NCBI RefSeq assembly: GCF_014636275.1
Contig: NZ_BMEB01000010.1
Coordinates: 1 to 54,885, forward strand
Direction of reading: 5' to 3'
DNA: 54,885 nucleotides
Origin: Cellulomonas carbonis
GTDB lineage: Bacteria; Actinomycetota; Actinomycetes; Actinomycetales; Cellulomonadaceae
Shown: piece by piece, positions 24,410 through 31,669 of the stretch
How positions within the stretch are numbered: position 1 is the first letter of the stretch
How the letters are laid out: each line of letters starts with the position of its first letter
The notes under the pieces: model-generated
The model's database searches: none
Seen by the model: only the letters and a program-made list of their open reading frames with translations
Told to the model about the DNA's origin: nothing
Program-made: the position numbers and the translations under genes

Positions 24410-26323
24410 ATGCAGGCTGCTGACTACCTCGCCGGAGTCGAGGGGGCTGTGGCGGCGAGATACCGCGGCAGACTCATCGACTTGTCGGCTGAAGTGCCTG
24501 ACAACGACACCCTCGAGCCGGTCACCGCGGACTCCGAGGACGGCTTGCGGATCATCCGCCACTCGTGCGCGCACGTCTTGGCGCAGGCGGTGCAGTCCTA
24601 CTTCCCCGATGCCCGGCTGGGCATCGGCCCTCCTATCCGCGACGGCTTCTACTACGACTTCGGGCTGGACGGTTCGTTCTCGACGGCCGACCTGACCCGG
24701 CTCGAAAAGCGTATGCGCGGGATCATCGCCGCGGATCAGCGTTTCGTGCGCCGCGTAGTCACGGCCGCCGAAGCCGCTTACGAGCTGGCCGCCGAACCGT
24801 TCAAGATGGACCTCATCTCCCTCAAAGACGTCGCAGGTGAGGACGCCGCGGTGGAGGTGGGGGACGGCGAGCTCACGATCTACGACAACGTGGACCGCGG
24901 CGGAAGGACGGTCTGGCGGGATCTGTGCCGCGGGCCGCACGTGCCCAGCACCAGGTTCATCCCCGCCTTCAAGCTCACGAGGGTGGCCGCCGCCTACTGG
25001 CGTGGTTCCGAAAAGAACCCTCAACTTCAGCGCATCTACGGCACCGCATGGGAGAGCCAGGAGGCGCTCGATCGCCATCAAGACTTGATCGCCGAGGCTG
25101 AGCGGCGAGACCACCGCCGTCTCGGGCGCGAGCTGGAGCTGTTCCATCTCGACGCAACGGCGCCGGGCATGCCGTACTGGCTACCCAACGGTATGCGGCT
25201 CCTGAATAACCTGCTTGCGTTCTGGCGAGAGGAACATGAGGCGCGGGGGTACCAGGAGATCTCCACGCCGCTGATCAACAACAAACTACTCTGGGAAACG
25301 TCGGGGCATTGGGAGCACTACCGCGAAGACATGTTCGTCGTGCCGGGCGGGGACGACGCGACCTACGCAGTGAAGCCGATGAACTGCCCTAACGCGATGG
25401 TGGTCTTCAATCTGAAGACCCGGTCGTACCGCGACCTGCCGCTCAGGTTCAGCGACTGCGACCCTCTGCATCGGAACGAGCGCTCAGGGACTCTCCACGG
25501 CCTCATGCGCGTCCAAAAGTTTCAGCAGGATGACGCGCACATCTTCTTGCGCGCGGACCAGATCTCCGAGGAGTACGAACGCATCTTCGATATCGCGGAC
25601 CGCTTCTACTCGATCTTCGGCCTCACGTACAAGCTGCGGCTCGGGACGCGCCCTGAGGGATTCCTCGGCGACATCGGCACGTGGGACCAGGCAGAGGCGA
25701 CCCTCCGTGCGATTCTCGACCGAAGGACCGATGGAGACTACCTCGTGGAAGAAGGTGGGGGAGCGTTCTACGGGCCGAAGATTGATATCTTGATGGAAGA
25801 CGCGCTGGGCCGGCAGTGGCAAACGGGGACAATTCAGCTGGACTTCCAGCTGCCGCGCCGATTTGAATGCGCCGTCACCAACGAACGCGGCGAGCGCGAG
25901 ACGCCCGTTGTCGTGCATCGCGTGATCTACGGATCGCTCGAGCGCTTCATCGGCATCTACATCGAACACACCGCGGGCGCTTTCCCCTTGTGGATGGCGC
26001 CCGTCCAGGTCGTCATCATCCCCGTGATGGCTGACTACCTCGAGTACGCCGAGGAGACCGCAGCCGGGCTCCGTCGCGCTGGCGTGGCCGTCGAGGTGGA
26101 CGGTCGCGACGAGACGCTCGGTAACAGGGTTAGGGTCGCTCAGGCCCAGAAGGTCCCCCTCACCGTGGTGCTCGGTCTGCGCGAGCGCGAGGACGGTACT
26201 GCTGCGGTACGGCTCAGGGGTCAACGCTCCACCGTCACCGTCGACCGTGAGCTCTTCGTCGACGCGGTGGCCAAAGCCGTCAGGTCACGCTCCGAACTCA
26301 TCCTGCCCGTAGGAGAAGGATGA
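24410..26323 (+). CDS. thrS: Threonyl-tRNA synthetase, cluster-borne (candidate self-resistance copy)
   Basis: A 637-residue full ThrRS. The TGS-like N-terminus is short (about 45 residues). The editing domain has HSCAH (H51, H55) and DLCRGPH (C173, H177). The catalytic core has motif 2 LHRNERSG, the zinc ligands C325 (KPMNCPNA), H376 (QDDAH) and H502 (VVHRVIYG), and AFYGPKID with Y453 and K456. All catalytic residues I can place are present. Several signatures (CPNAMVVF, SDCDPLHRNE, TGTIQLDFQLPRRF) differ from what I recall of usual actinobacterial ThrRS (CPMH, EFGTVYRYE, FNQPERF), so it looks transferred. The ATG at 24410 follows GAGAGGGAG. Its place between the exporter and NRPS genes suggests a drug-insensitive target. 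Confidence 0.95.
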   Translation: MQAADYLAGVEGAVAARYRGRLIDLSAEVPDNDTLEPVTADSEDGLRIIRHSCAHVLAQAVQSYFPDARLGIGPPIRDGFYYDFGLDGSFSTADLTRLEKRMRGIIAADQRFVRRVVTAAEAAYELAAEPFKMDLISLKDVAGEDAAVEVGDGELTIYDNVDRGGRTVWRDLCRGPHVPSTRFIPAFKLTRVAAAYWRGSEKNPQLQRIYGTAWESQEALDRHQDLIAEAERRDHRRLGRELELFHLDATAPGMPYWLPNGMRLLNNLLAFWREEHEARGYQEISTPLINNKLLWETSGHWEHYREDMFVVPGGDDATYAVKPMNCPNAMVVFNLKTRSYRDLPLRFSDCDPLHRNERSGTLHGLMRVQKFQQDDAHIFLRADQISEEYERIFDIADRFYSIFGLTYKLRLGTRPEGFLGDIGTWDQAEATLRAILDRRTDGDYLVEEGGGAFYGPKIDILMEDALGRQWQTGTIQLDFQLPRRFECAVTNERGERETPVVVHRVIYGSLERFIGIYIEHTAGAFPLWMAPVQVVIIPVMADYLEYAEETAAGLRRAGVAVEVDGRDETLGNRVRVAQAQKVPLTVVLGLREREDGTAAVRLRGQRSTVTVDRELFVDAVAKAVRSRSELILPVGEG

Positions 26324-26482
26324 GCGTTGTTGGCGCTGACAGGGGGCCCGCAACCAAAGCCTCTTCGGCGGTACTCGTCTCCGCCCTGTAGTTCGACGTA
26401 GCCAGCAGACTTCGCGCACGGGCCGCAGTTGCCCAGCCTCTCATGCAGCGGCGGGCGCGAGAGGCCGAAACAGGAGGGGGCC

Positions 26483-28270
26483 ATGGGGGAGCCGGCAGGA
26501 GTCGCTGCGGAGACGCACCCTCGCAGCATCCTCGAGAGGATCGACTACTGGATCGGCGTCCGACCAGGGTCTGTCGCCTTGCGGACCCTGTCCGATACCG
26601 GCATCACCTATGCGGAGCTAGCGCAGGGCGTCGCGCAGGTGGAGGACGCCCTCCGCGGTGCTGGTCTGAGGCCCGGCAACACCGTGGCTATCGGCATCCC
26701 TCGCTCCCACCTCCTGTGCCTGACTGTCCTGGCGGCTCTCTCCTGCCGATTGCCGATCGTTCCGATATCACCGCAGACCAGCGATGAGCTCCTCGAGAAC
26801 CTGGGGCGGATGCTCAACGTCCGCGCCGCTGTTTTCGCCGGTAGCGGCGCTGACCCGTTCGACATCAGAATCGCTTCGCCGTCAGCGGCGGAGCGAGGCG
26901 CGACCGCCTCGGAGCCAGCGCCTTTGGCGGGGCGCTTCCCTGGTCAGCATGTCGATGAGGCGATCGCCTTCATCTACCATACGTCGGGATCCACAGGGCA
27001 GCCGAAGGGGGTTGCCGTCTCCCACGAGTCACTCGACGCACGCGTCCACGAGCTCCAGTCGCGCTTCCCAATGGTTCCGGGCGACGCGGTGCCTCTCAAG
27101 TGCCAGTTCACGTTCGACGTCTTCCTCTGGGAGCTCCTTGGCCCCCTAGTAGCAGGAGCGACGGTCGACGTCGTGCCACCGGGGAGGGAGTCCGATCCTC
27201 GATACCTGGCATCGGTCCTCGAACAGGAGGACATCCGGGCGGTCCACTTCGTGCCGACGATGCTCGATCAATACCTCCTGAGCGTCCCGTCCGCGCGCTA
27301 TCCGGGACTACGGTGGCTCTGCACATCGGGCGAGGCCATGCGCCGGCAGACCTTGCGGCGGCTCGACAGCCATTTCCCCGCGAGCGTCGAGTACCACAAC
27401 CTCTATGGGCAGACCGAGACCTCTGAAGTCCTCGGCTGGAGCGGCAGGACCTGTGAGGAGCTCTTCGTCCCGCTCGGTCGGCCGATGGGGGCCTATGACG
27501 TCGTCGTGGTCGACGAGGAGGGCAACGCGGCGCCGGTCGGAGCGACGGGTGAGCTGTGGATCCTGGCGGACACGGGCATATCACCGGGCTATGTCGGGAC
27601 CTCAATGCGGACCTCGCCGGCACACCAGTCGCCCGAGTCCGGAGAATTCGCCTCGCGTCGTCTGTACAGGAGCGGCGACTTCGGGGTGCGGGACGCCGCG
27701 GGTGTCATCCACTTCCGTGGCCGCCGGGACGATCAGAGGAAGTGCAACGGCATTAGGGTCGACCTGAACAGCGTCGACGAGGCGCTTCTTCAGTCGGAGG
27801 GTGTCCGGGATGCGCTCACCGATGTGATCACCCTGCCGTCCGGCTCACAACAGCTCGTGTCATGGGTGCTCGGGGACGTCGACGTCACGGACGTGGGAAG
27901 AGCGATCGCTGGACGCCTACCGGAGCATCTGCGCCCCAGCAGGATCGTGCTCGTGGATGAGTGGCCACGGACGTCCAGTGGGAAGCGGGACCGAGCGTCG
28001 CTCGTCTCAAGCGTGATCGTGGGCGCAGGACCTACGGACGACGAGGCGCTGGAGTGGTGGTGCATGGCCGGCGCCGACCCGGCGGCGCCGAACGGCATGA
28101 CCCTCCGTGAGGCGGGAGGGACGTCGCTCGGAGCCTTGGCCCTCTGCCGGGTGCTCGCGGAGCGCTCTGGCAGAACGGTGCCTCCGCACGAGTGTCTCGA
28201 CGCGACGCTTCCTCGTCTGAGGGAGTGGATCACGGGGGGTCACGCGTCTGAGCAGTGCCCTGCGCAGTGA
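26483..28270 (+). CDS. Stand-alone NRPS A-PCP didomain (serine-like code)
   Basis: A 595-residue protein. The adenylation domain has A3 IYHTSGSTGQPKGVAVSH near residue 160-175, A4 FTFDVFLWEL, A5 as NLYGQTETSE (Q in place of the usual P), A7 LYRSGDFG, and A10 WPRTSSGKRD with the catalytic lysine. My hand-read code is D-V-W-H-C-S-L-E-V-K, close to the serine code DVWH-SL. The C-terminal 75 residues are a weak carrier domain: the phosphopantetheine serine sits in REAGGTSLGALALC. AGGAGGGG precedes the ATG at 26483. It would supply an aminoacyl-thioester in trans to the NRPS operon. Confidence 0.88.
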   Translation: MGEPAGVAAETHPRSILERIDYWIGVRPGSVALRTLSDTGITYAELAQGVAQVEDALRGAGLRPGNTVAIGIPRSHLLCLTVLAALSCRLPIVPISPQTSDELLENLGRMLNVRAAVFAGSGADPFDIRIASPSAAERGATASEPAPLAGRFPGQHVDEAIAFIYHTSGSTGQPKGVAVSHESLDARVHELQSRFPMVPGDAVPLKCQFTFDVFLWELLGPLVAGATVDVVPPGRESDPRYLASVLEQEDIRAVHFVPTMLDQYLLSVPSARYPGLRWLCTSGEAMRRQTLRRLDSHFPASVEYHNLYGQTETSEVLGWSGRTCEELFVPLGRPMGAYDVVVVDEEGNAAPVGATGELWILADTGISPGYVGTSMRTSPAHQSPESGEFASRRLYRSGDFGVRDAAGVIHFRGRRDDQRKCNGIRVDLNSVDEALLQSEGVRDALTDVITLPSGSQQLVSWVLGDVDVTDVGRAIAGRLPEHLRPSRIVLVDEWPRTSSGKRDRASLVSSVIVGAGPTDDEALEWWCMAGADPAAPNGMTLREAGGTSLGALALCRVLAERSGRTVPPHECLDATLPRLREWITGGHASEQCPAQ

Positions 28271-28283
28271 GCGGCTCGGTCGC

Positions 28284-28889
28284 CTAAGCACGTGATGCCG
28301 GGATGGCCACCGCCGTCCGGAGATGGTCCGCGTCGACGCTCCAGCGGCCGATGATCTCCAGGGGTGTTCGACTGCTCAAGCGGGCAGTGGCGGTAAACGT
28401 ACGCCGTGCGATGAAGACGGTGACGTCCTCGAACTCCAGCCATTCTCCGTAGAGAGGAAAGAGCGCCTTGAACACGCTCTCCTTGGCACTGAACAGCAGT
28501 CTCTCGGTCCTCGGGTGCGCTCCCAGCTGTGAGAAGTAGGAAGTCCACTCGTCACGGGAGGCAACCAGTTCGTGCAACCCCTCGGGAAGCGGCTCGGCTG
28601 GTTCCGCATCGATGCCCAGGCCGGAGATCGCGTCCCGCCACGCCACGGATGCCGCCGTGAGTCCGCAGCAATGCGTGATCGAGCCCACCACCCCAAACGG
28701 CCAAATCGGCTGGCGGGCGTGACCTACAAGGACCGCGCAGTCACTCGAACCGAGTTGACGAAGAGCCTCGCTGGCACACCGGCGCCCCTCGAGAAACTCG
28801 CGTGCACGGCGGCCGCTGACCGCTCCAGCCCCCGGCCCCGGGACCTCGACGGTGATCACGCCCGTGGGCACTAGTCCGGAGAACGTCAC
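28284..28889 (-). CDS. Phosphopantetheinyl transferase (EntD/Sfp type)
   Basis: A 201-residue PPTase. Signature motifs in order are WPFGVVGSITHC (P1/P1a), LGIDAEPAEPL (P2, magnesium-binding Asp), and LLFSAKESVFKALFPL (P3, the (F/W)xxKES pattern). WLEFEDVTV is the following strand typical of EntD. It converts apo carrier domains of the NRPS proteins to the holo form. Transcribed on the opposite strand, it ends 13 bp from the convergent A-PCP gene. Confidence 0.95.
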   Translation of the reverse strand: MTFSGLVPTGVITVEVPGPGAGAVSGRRAREFLEGRRCASEALRQLGSSDCAVLVGHARQPIWPFGVVGSITHCCGLTAASVAWRDAISGLGIDAEPAEPLPEGLHELVASRDEWTSYFSQLGAHPRTERLLFSAKESVFKALFPLYGEWLEFEDVTVFIARRTFTATARLSSRTPLEIIGRWSVDADHLRTAVAIPASRA

Positions 28890-29746
28890 CTGACCTCCCG
28901 GGTTTCGGCCGATCGCTTCCCTGAGGCACCTGGGCTCGACTTCTCGATACTGAGCGATGGTCGGACGCCGGGCGGCGATGCATGAGCCAAGACTGTACCT
29001 ACCTCGATGACACGGGTCGATTCAACGGGCGCCCTGGCCCCCGCCTCGGTGACGTCAGGAATGCCGACAGTGTTCGCACCCGTTCGTCGACGTGCGTGTC
29101 GGCCGCGTCGCTTCCTACTCGAGACACCCCGCGGCCGGTCAGCCCGTGAATGTCTCCAGAAAAGGTATCGGGAAGAGACGCTCCGCCGATGGGGCGCCGC
29201 CCTCGTTCGGTCACTGACGGTTGTCAAGGTCGGCTCGCACGGCGATCTGACGCCGCTGAAATGGTTCGCCCCACTGTTCGCGTCCAGGCGGCGCTCGGGC
29301 CGGGCGCTCGGCCGAGGTCGCGGTCCGGAGACGGTGGGAGCCTCGCCTGAGCACCTTCACCTCAGCGTCGTGACCGGAGGTCGATCACGCCCCAGCGACG
29401 GCCGTGGTTGCCGAACGGCCGCCCGCAAGCGGCCGCGAAGCTCCGGCGGTCGCCGAACCGGCCGGCATGCCGGTGGGGAGGGTGCTCCCACTCGCGCCGC
29501 CTAAGTGACGCGCCTGGCCAGCGCGATGATCGAGCCTCCTCACGGCCCCGCAGGCCGCGCGGGCCAAGAGAGACCAGCCGATGAACACGAGCGTCACACA
29601 GTCAACTCCTCTATGACCCGGCCACGCTGAGGTCTGCGCGGGCGCTCGGTATCGGCTCGGAGTTCGCGAGCCGCAGCACCTAGACGAGCCTGGGGATGGG
29701 CGGCTACGGTCGCAACGATCAGTGATTCCGAAGGGCGGGGGACCCG
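28890..29746. other. 857-bp gap before the biosynthetic operon; no convincing gene
   Basis: Frames here (the longest a 165-codon plus-strand frame at 29007-29504) are arginine-rich with no domain or ribosome binding site, and I do not call them. The region should hold the promoters of the PPTase gene (minus) and of the operon starting at 29747. A 7+7 inverted repeat CGGCTCG/CGAGCCG with a 7-base loop lies at 29653-29673, about 75 bp ahead of the radical SAM start. Otherwise I see nothing firm. Confidence 0.4.
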
Positions 29747-30712
29747 ATGGCGGTACTGACGAGCGCACCAATTTACGTGGCCTGGAACTACACGTATGCG
29801 TGCAACTTCAACTGCTCACACTGCTACAGCAGAGCACCGTGGTACCCGAAGGAGCTGGACAGGCAGGCGTATCTGGACATCGCTGACCAGATGACGTCGG
29901 CGGGGGTCTTCAAGGTAGGACTGGGCGGTGGGGAGCCGCTGATTCGGCGCGATGCAATCGAGGTCGTGGAGAAGCTCGCCTCTGGAGGCGTCGACACCAA
30001 CATCACGACCAATGGCTGGTTGGTGGACGAGAACGTCGCAGGCCGTCTCAGCGACGCGGGCCTGAACTCCCTGTACGTGTCGATCGACGGCGTCGACGCG
30101 GCGACACATGACCTCTTCCGGCGCAAGAACGGCAGCTTCGACCGGGCGGTCTCAGCGATCAGCGCGAGCGTGAAGATGGGCCTCCGGGTCAGGTTGTCAA
30201 CGGTTGTGACGCGGCAGAATCTTCGACGACTCCGCGATCTCACCCAGGAAGATCGCTTCAAGGGCGTCGACTGCCTCGAACTTAAGCGATTCCGCCCGGC
30301 GGGGAACGGGGTCGCGTCACGATCGCTCTACGAGCTGACTTCCGAGGACGAAGAGGTCCTGCGGGAGACGATGGAGGACCTGGCGCGATCGTCCCCGATC
30401 AAGGTCGTCCTCATCTACGGGGACGAGCCGGGTGGAGCGGATCTGGACGCCGGCTGCCCTTGCGGTACTCGCAGCATCACCCTCCGGCCGAATGGTGACG
30501 TCGCACCGTGCGCGTACACCGAACGAATCATCGGCAACCTATCCTCGACGCGACTGACGGACATCTGGCAGGGCTCAAACTTCCTCGCCGACATGCGTAG
30601 CCATCCCGGTTGCCTTGCACTCGACGAGCACAGGGCACCGTCCAACCCGGGGTCCTTCGACACGCCGCGTCCGCGCAGGTCAGCGGTCCGCGAGCAGTCT
30701 GCAGCGCTGTGA
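29747..30712 (+). CDS. Radical SAM peptide maturase (PqqE/MftC-like)
   Basis: A 321-residue radical SAM enzyme. The cluster motif is CNFNCSHC (C19, C23, C26). GVFKVGLGGGEPLIR is the SAM-binding GGE motif. VDTNITTNGWLV and NSLYVSIDGVDAATHDLFR are TIM-barrel strands as in PqqE and MftC. A C-terminal auxiliary region is shortened: cysteines C237, C239 and C255 in a CPCG...RPNGDVAPCAY block and C289 only, fewer than a full SPASM set. It sits two genes before a short peptide gene and a PqqD-like gene, so it most likely modifies that peptide. GGGCGGGGG precedes the ATG; the stop overlaps the next start as GTGA. Confidence 0.92.
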   Translation: MAVLTSAPIYVAWNYTYACNFNCSHCYSRAPWYPKELDRQAYLDIADQMTSAGVFKVGLGGGEPLIRRDAIEVVEKLASGGVDTNITTNGWLVDENVAGRLSDAGLNSLYVSIDGVDAATHDLFRRKNGSFDRAVSAISASVKMGLRVRLSTVVTRQNLRRLRDLTQEDRFKGVDCLELKRFRPAGNGVASRSLYELTSEDEEVLRETMEDLARSSPIKVVLIYGDEPGGADLDAGCPCGTRSITLRPNGDVAPCAYTERIIGNLSSTRLTDIWQGSNFLADMRSHPGCLALDEHRAPSNPGSFDTPRPRRSAVREQSAAL

Positions 30713-31137
30713 CGGCGCTCGGGCTGGACGTAGCGGACCTTGACCGCTGGAGGGGCCGGCGACCGGATCGACTCCTGGACCTGGGGGCTTGTCTCGACGG
30801 TTCTGCTGCGGCCGCGATGGTGGATTCGGGAGTCGAGGTGACGGTGGCTGGAGGGGGTGCGGATCCGGTCCCGGGAGCCGTGGGCAGTGGCCCGCAGGAG
30901 AAGGGGCCGGACGTCCGCGATCTGCCCATGAACTGGTACGACGTGGTCGTCGTCGGACCAGATTGCCCCCTTGAGCTCGTCACATCCACCGATGAGGTGA
31001 TGGACCTCGTCGCCGCCCTCGGCCTCCTTGTCCTGGTCGGTGAGGACCGCCCGTTCGACTCCTCATGGCCCGTCGTGCATCGCCGGTCCGGTTCGGCGGC
31101 TGGCGAGCCGTACAAGGTCCTCCGTAAGCCGGAATAG
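30709..31137 (+). CDS. Degenerate methyltransferase-like protein
   Basis: A 142-residue protein with GTG start overlapping the radical SAM stop. LLDLGACLDGSAAAAMVDSG reads like a class I SAM-methyltransferase motif I (usually LDLGCGxG) with the glycines lost. VEVTVAGGGADP resembles the following strand, DVRDLPMNWYDVVVVGPDC motif IV, and LGLLVLVGEDRPF the late strand before a short tail YKVLRKPE. The shortened middle and the altered SAM loop suggest a non-catalytic or unusual member. I base this on pattern only; no family match can be checked. Operon position ties it to the peptide-modifying step. Confidence 0.6.
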   Translation: MTALGLDVADLDRWRGRRPDRLLDLGACLDGSAAAAMVDSGVEVTVAGGGADPVPGAVGSGPQEKGPDVRDLPMNWYDVVVVGPDCPLELVTSTDEVMDLVAALGLLVLVGEDRPFDSSWPVVHRRSGSAAGEPYKVLRKPE

Positions 31138-31174
31138 CCGGCACGGGAGGTCGCAACGGGAAGGGGGTGTAGCG

Positions 31175-31261
31175 ATGAGCGACGAGCCGACGAGCGATGA
31201 GCGACGCGAGTATGTGCCGCCGGAGGTCCTCGGTCTTCCGGATGCGCCGATGACCTGCTGA
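31175..31261 (+). CDS. Putative RiPP precursor peptide (28 residues)
   Basis: A 28-codon gene starting ATG at 31175 with a very good site GGGAAGGGGG seven bases upstream. It starts MSDEPTSDERR and ends EYVPPEVLGLPDAPMTC. The acidic/basic leader followed by YxxPxV (Y13, P16, V18) and a Gly is the pattern that PqqD-type recognition elements bind in lasso-type leaders. What remains for a core is LPDAPMTC or less. Context is decisive: radical SAM upstream, strong hairpin and PqqD-like gene downstream. The size compares with PqqA and MftA (20-30 residues). The core boundaries and modification are unknown. Confidence 0.78.
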   Translation: MSDEPTSDERREYVPPEVLGLPDAPMTC

Positions 31262-31274
31262 CGACGAGGTGGGT

Positions 31275-31315
31275 CGGTGCCCCGGAACAGGGAAGCCATC
31301 CTTTCCGGGGCACCG
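31275..31315 (+). terminator. Strong hairpin between precursor and RRE genes (attenuator)
   Basis: CGGTGCCCCGGAA (31275-31287) pairs perfectly with TTCCGGGGCACCG (31303-31315) around a 15-base loop, a 13-bp stem. No T tract follows, so it is more likely a partial terminator or mRNA-stabilising element that keeps precursor transcript high relative to downstream genes. The next gene's ribosome binding site AAGGAGG lies just beyond it. Confidence 0.75.
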
Positions 31316-31333
31316 TCATCAAGGAGGACCCAC

Positions 31334-31669
31334 ATGCGGTTTCAACCAAAAGACGGCGTACTGTTCCAGCGGGCACTGAGCCTCCGTGACGCCGGCACGC
31401 TCAAGGACTGCCTTTCTCGAGACGACCTGCGTCTCGAAGCGTCCGATTCGGTCGCTCTCCTGAGTGATCGGGGGGAACTCTACGAGTTGAACCTGCTGGC
31501 CGCCCTGACGTGGGAGATGGTGACAGAGGGTTGCTCCGTGGACGAGATCGCCGAGGTGATATCCCGGCATTTCACGGTGACCTCTCTCCGCGCGATGGAG
31601 GACGTGGCTGCGGTACTCGGCACGCTTGAGCGGCATCAACTGGTCAGCAGGGTGGCGCAGCGCGAATGA
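31334..31669 (+). CDS. PqqD-like RiPP recognition element (RRE) protein
   Basis: A 111-residue protein. DSVALLSDRGELYELNLLAA, TWEMVTEGCSVDEIAEVI and VAAVLGTLERHQLVSRV have the order of PqqD: a beta-hairpin ending in LN, then the three-helix winged bundle. An extra N-terminal 35 residues (MRFQPKDGVLFQRALSLRDA) precedes the usual core. The ATG at 31334 has AAGGAGGACCCAC upstream; an in-frame ATG at 31277 lies inside the hairpin and is rejected. It should bind the precursor leader for the radical SAM enzyme. Its stop overlaps the NRPS start as ATGA, physically linking RiPP and NRPS steps. Confidence 0.88.
   Translation: MRFQPKDGVLFQRALSLRDAGTLKDCLSRDDLRLEASDSVALLSDRGELYELNLLAALTWEMVTEGCSVDEIAEVISRHFTVTSLRAMEDVAAVLGTLERHQLVSRVAQRE

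Noticed and set aside
29007..29504. 165-codon plus-strand frame before the radical SAM gene
   Set aside because: Arginine-rich with no ribosome binding site, domain or homology pattern; likely chance frame in GC-rich DNA.
29580..29615. 11-codon mini-ORF (MNTSVTQSTPL) considered as a second precursor or leader peptide
   Set aside because: Only a weak AGAGAG site and no conserved motif; the peptide at 31175 has far better site and context.
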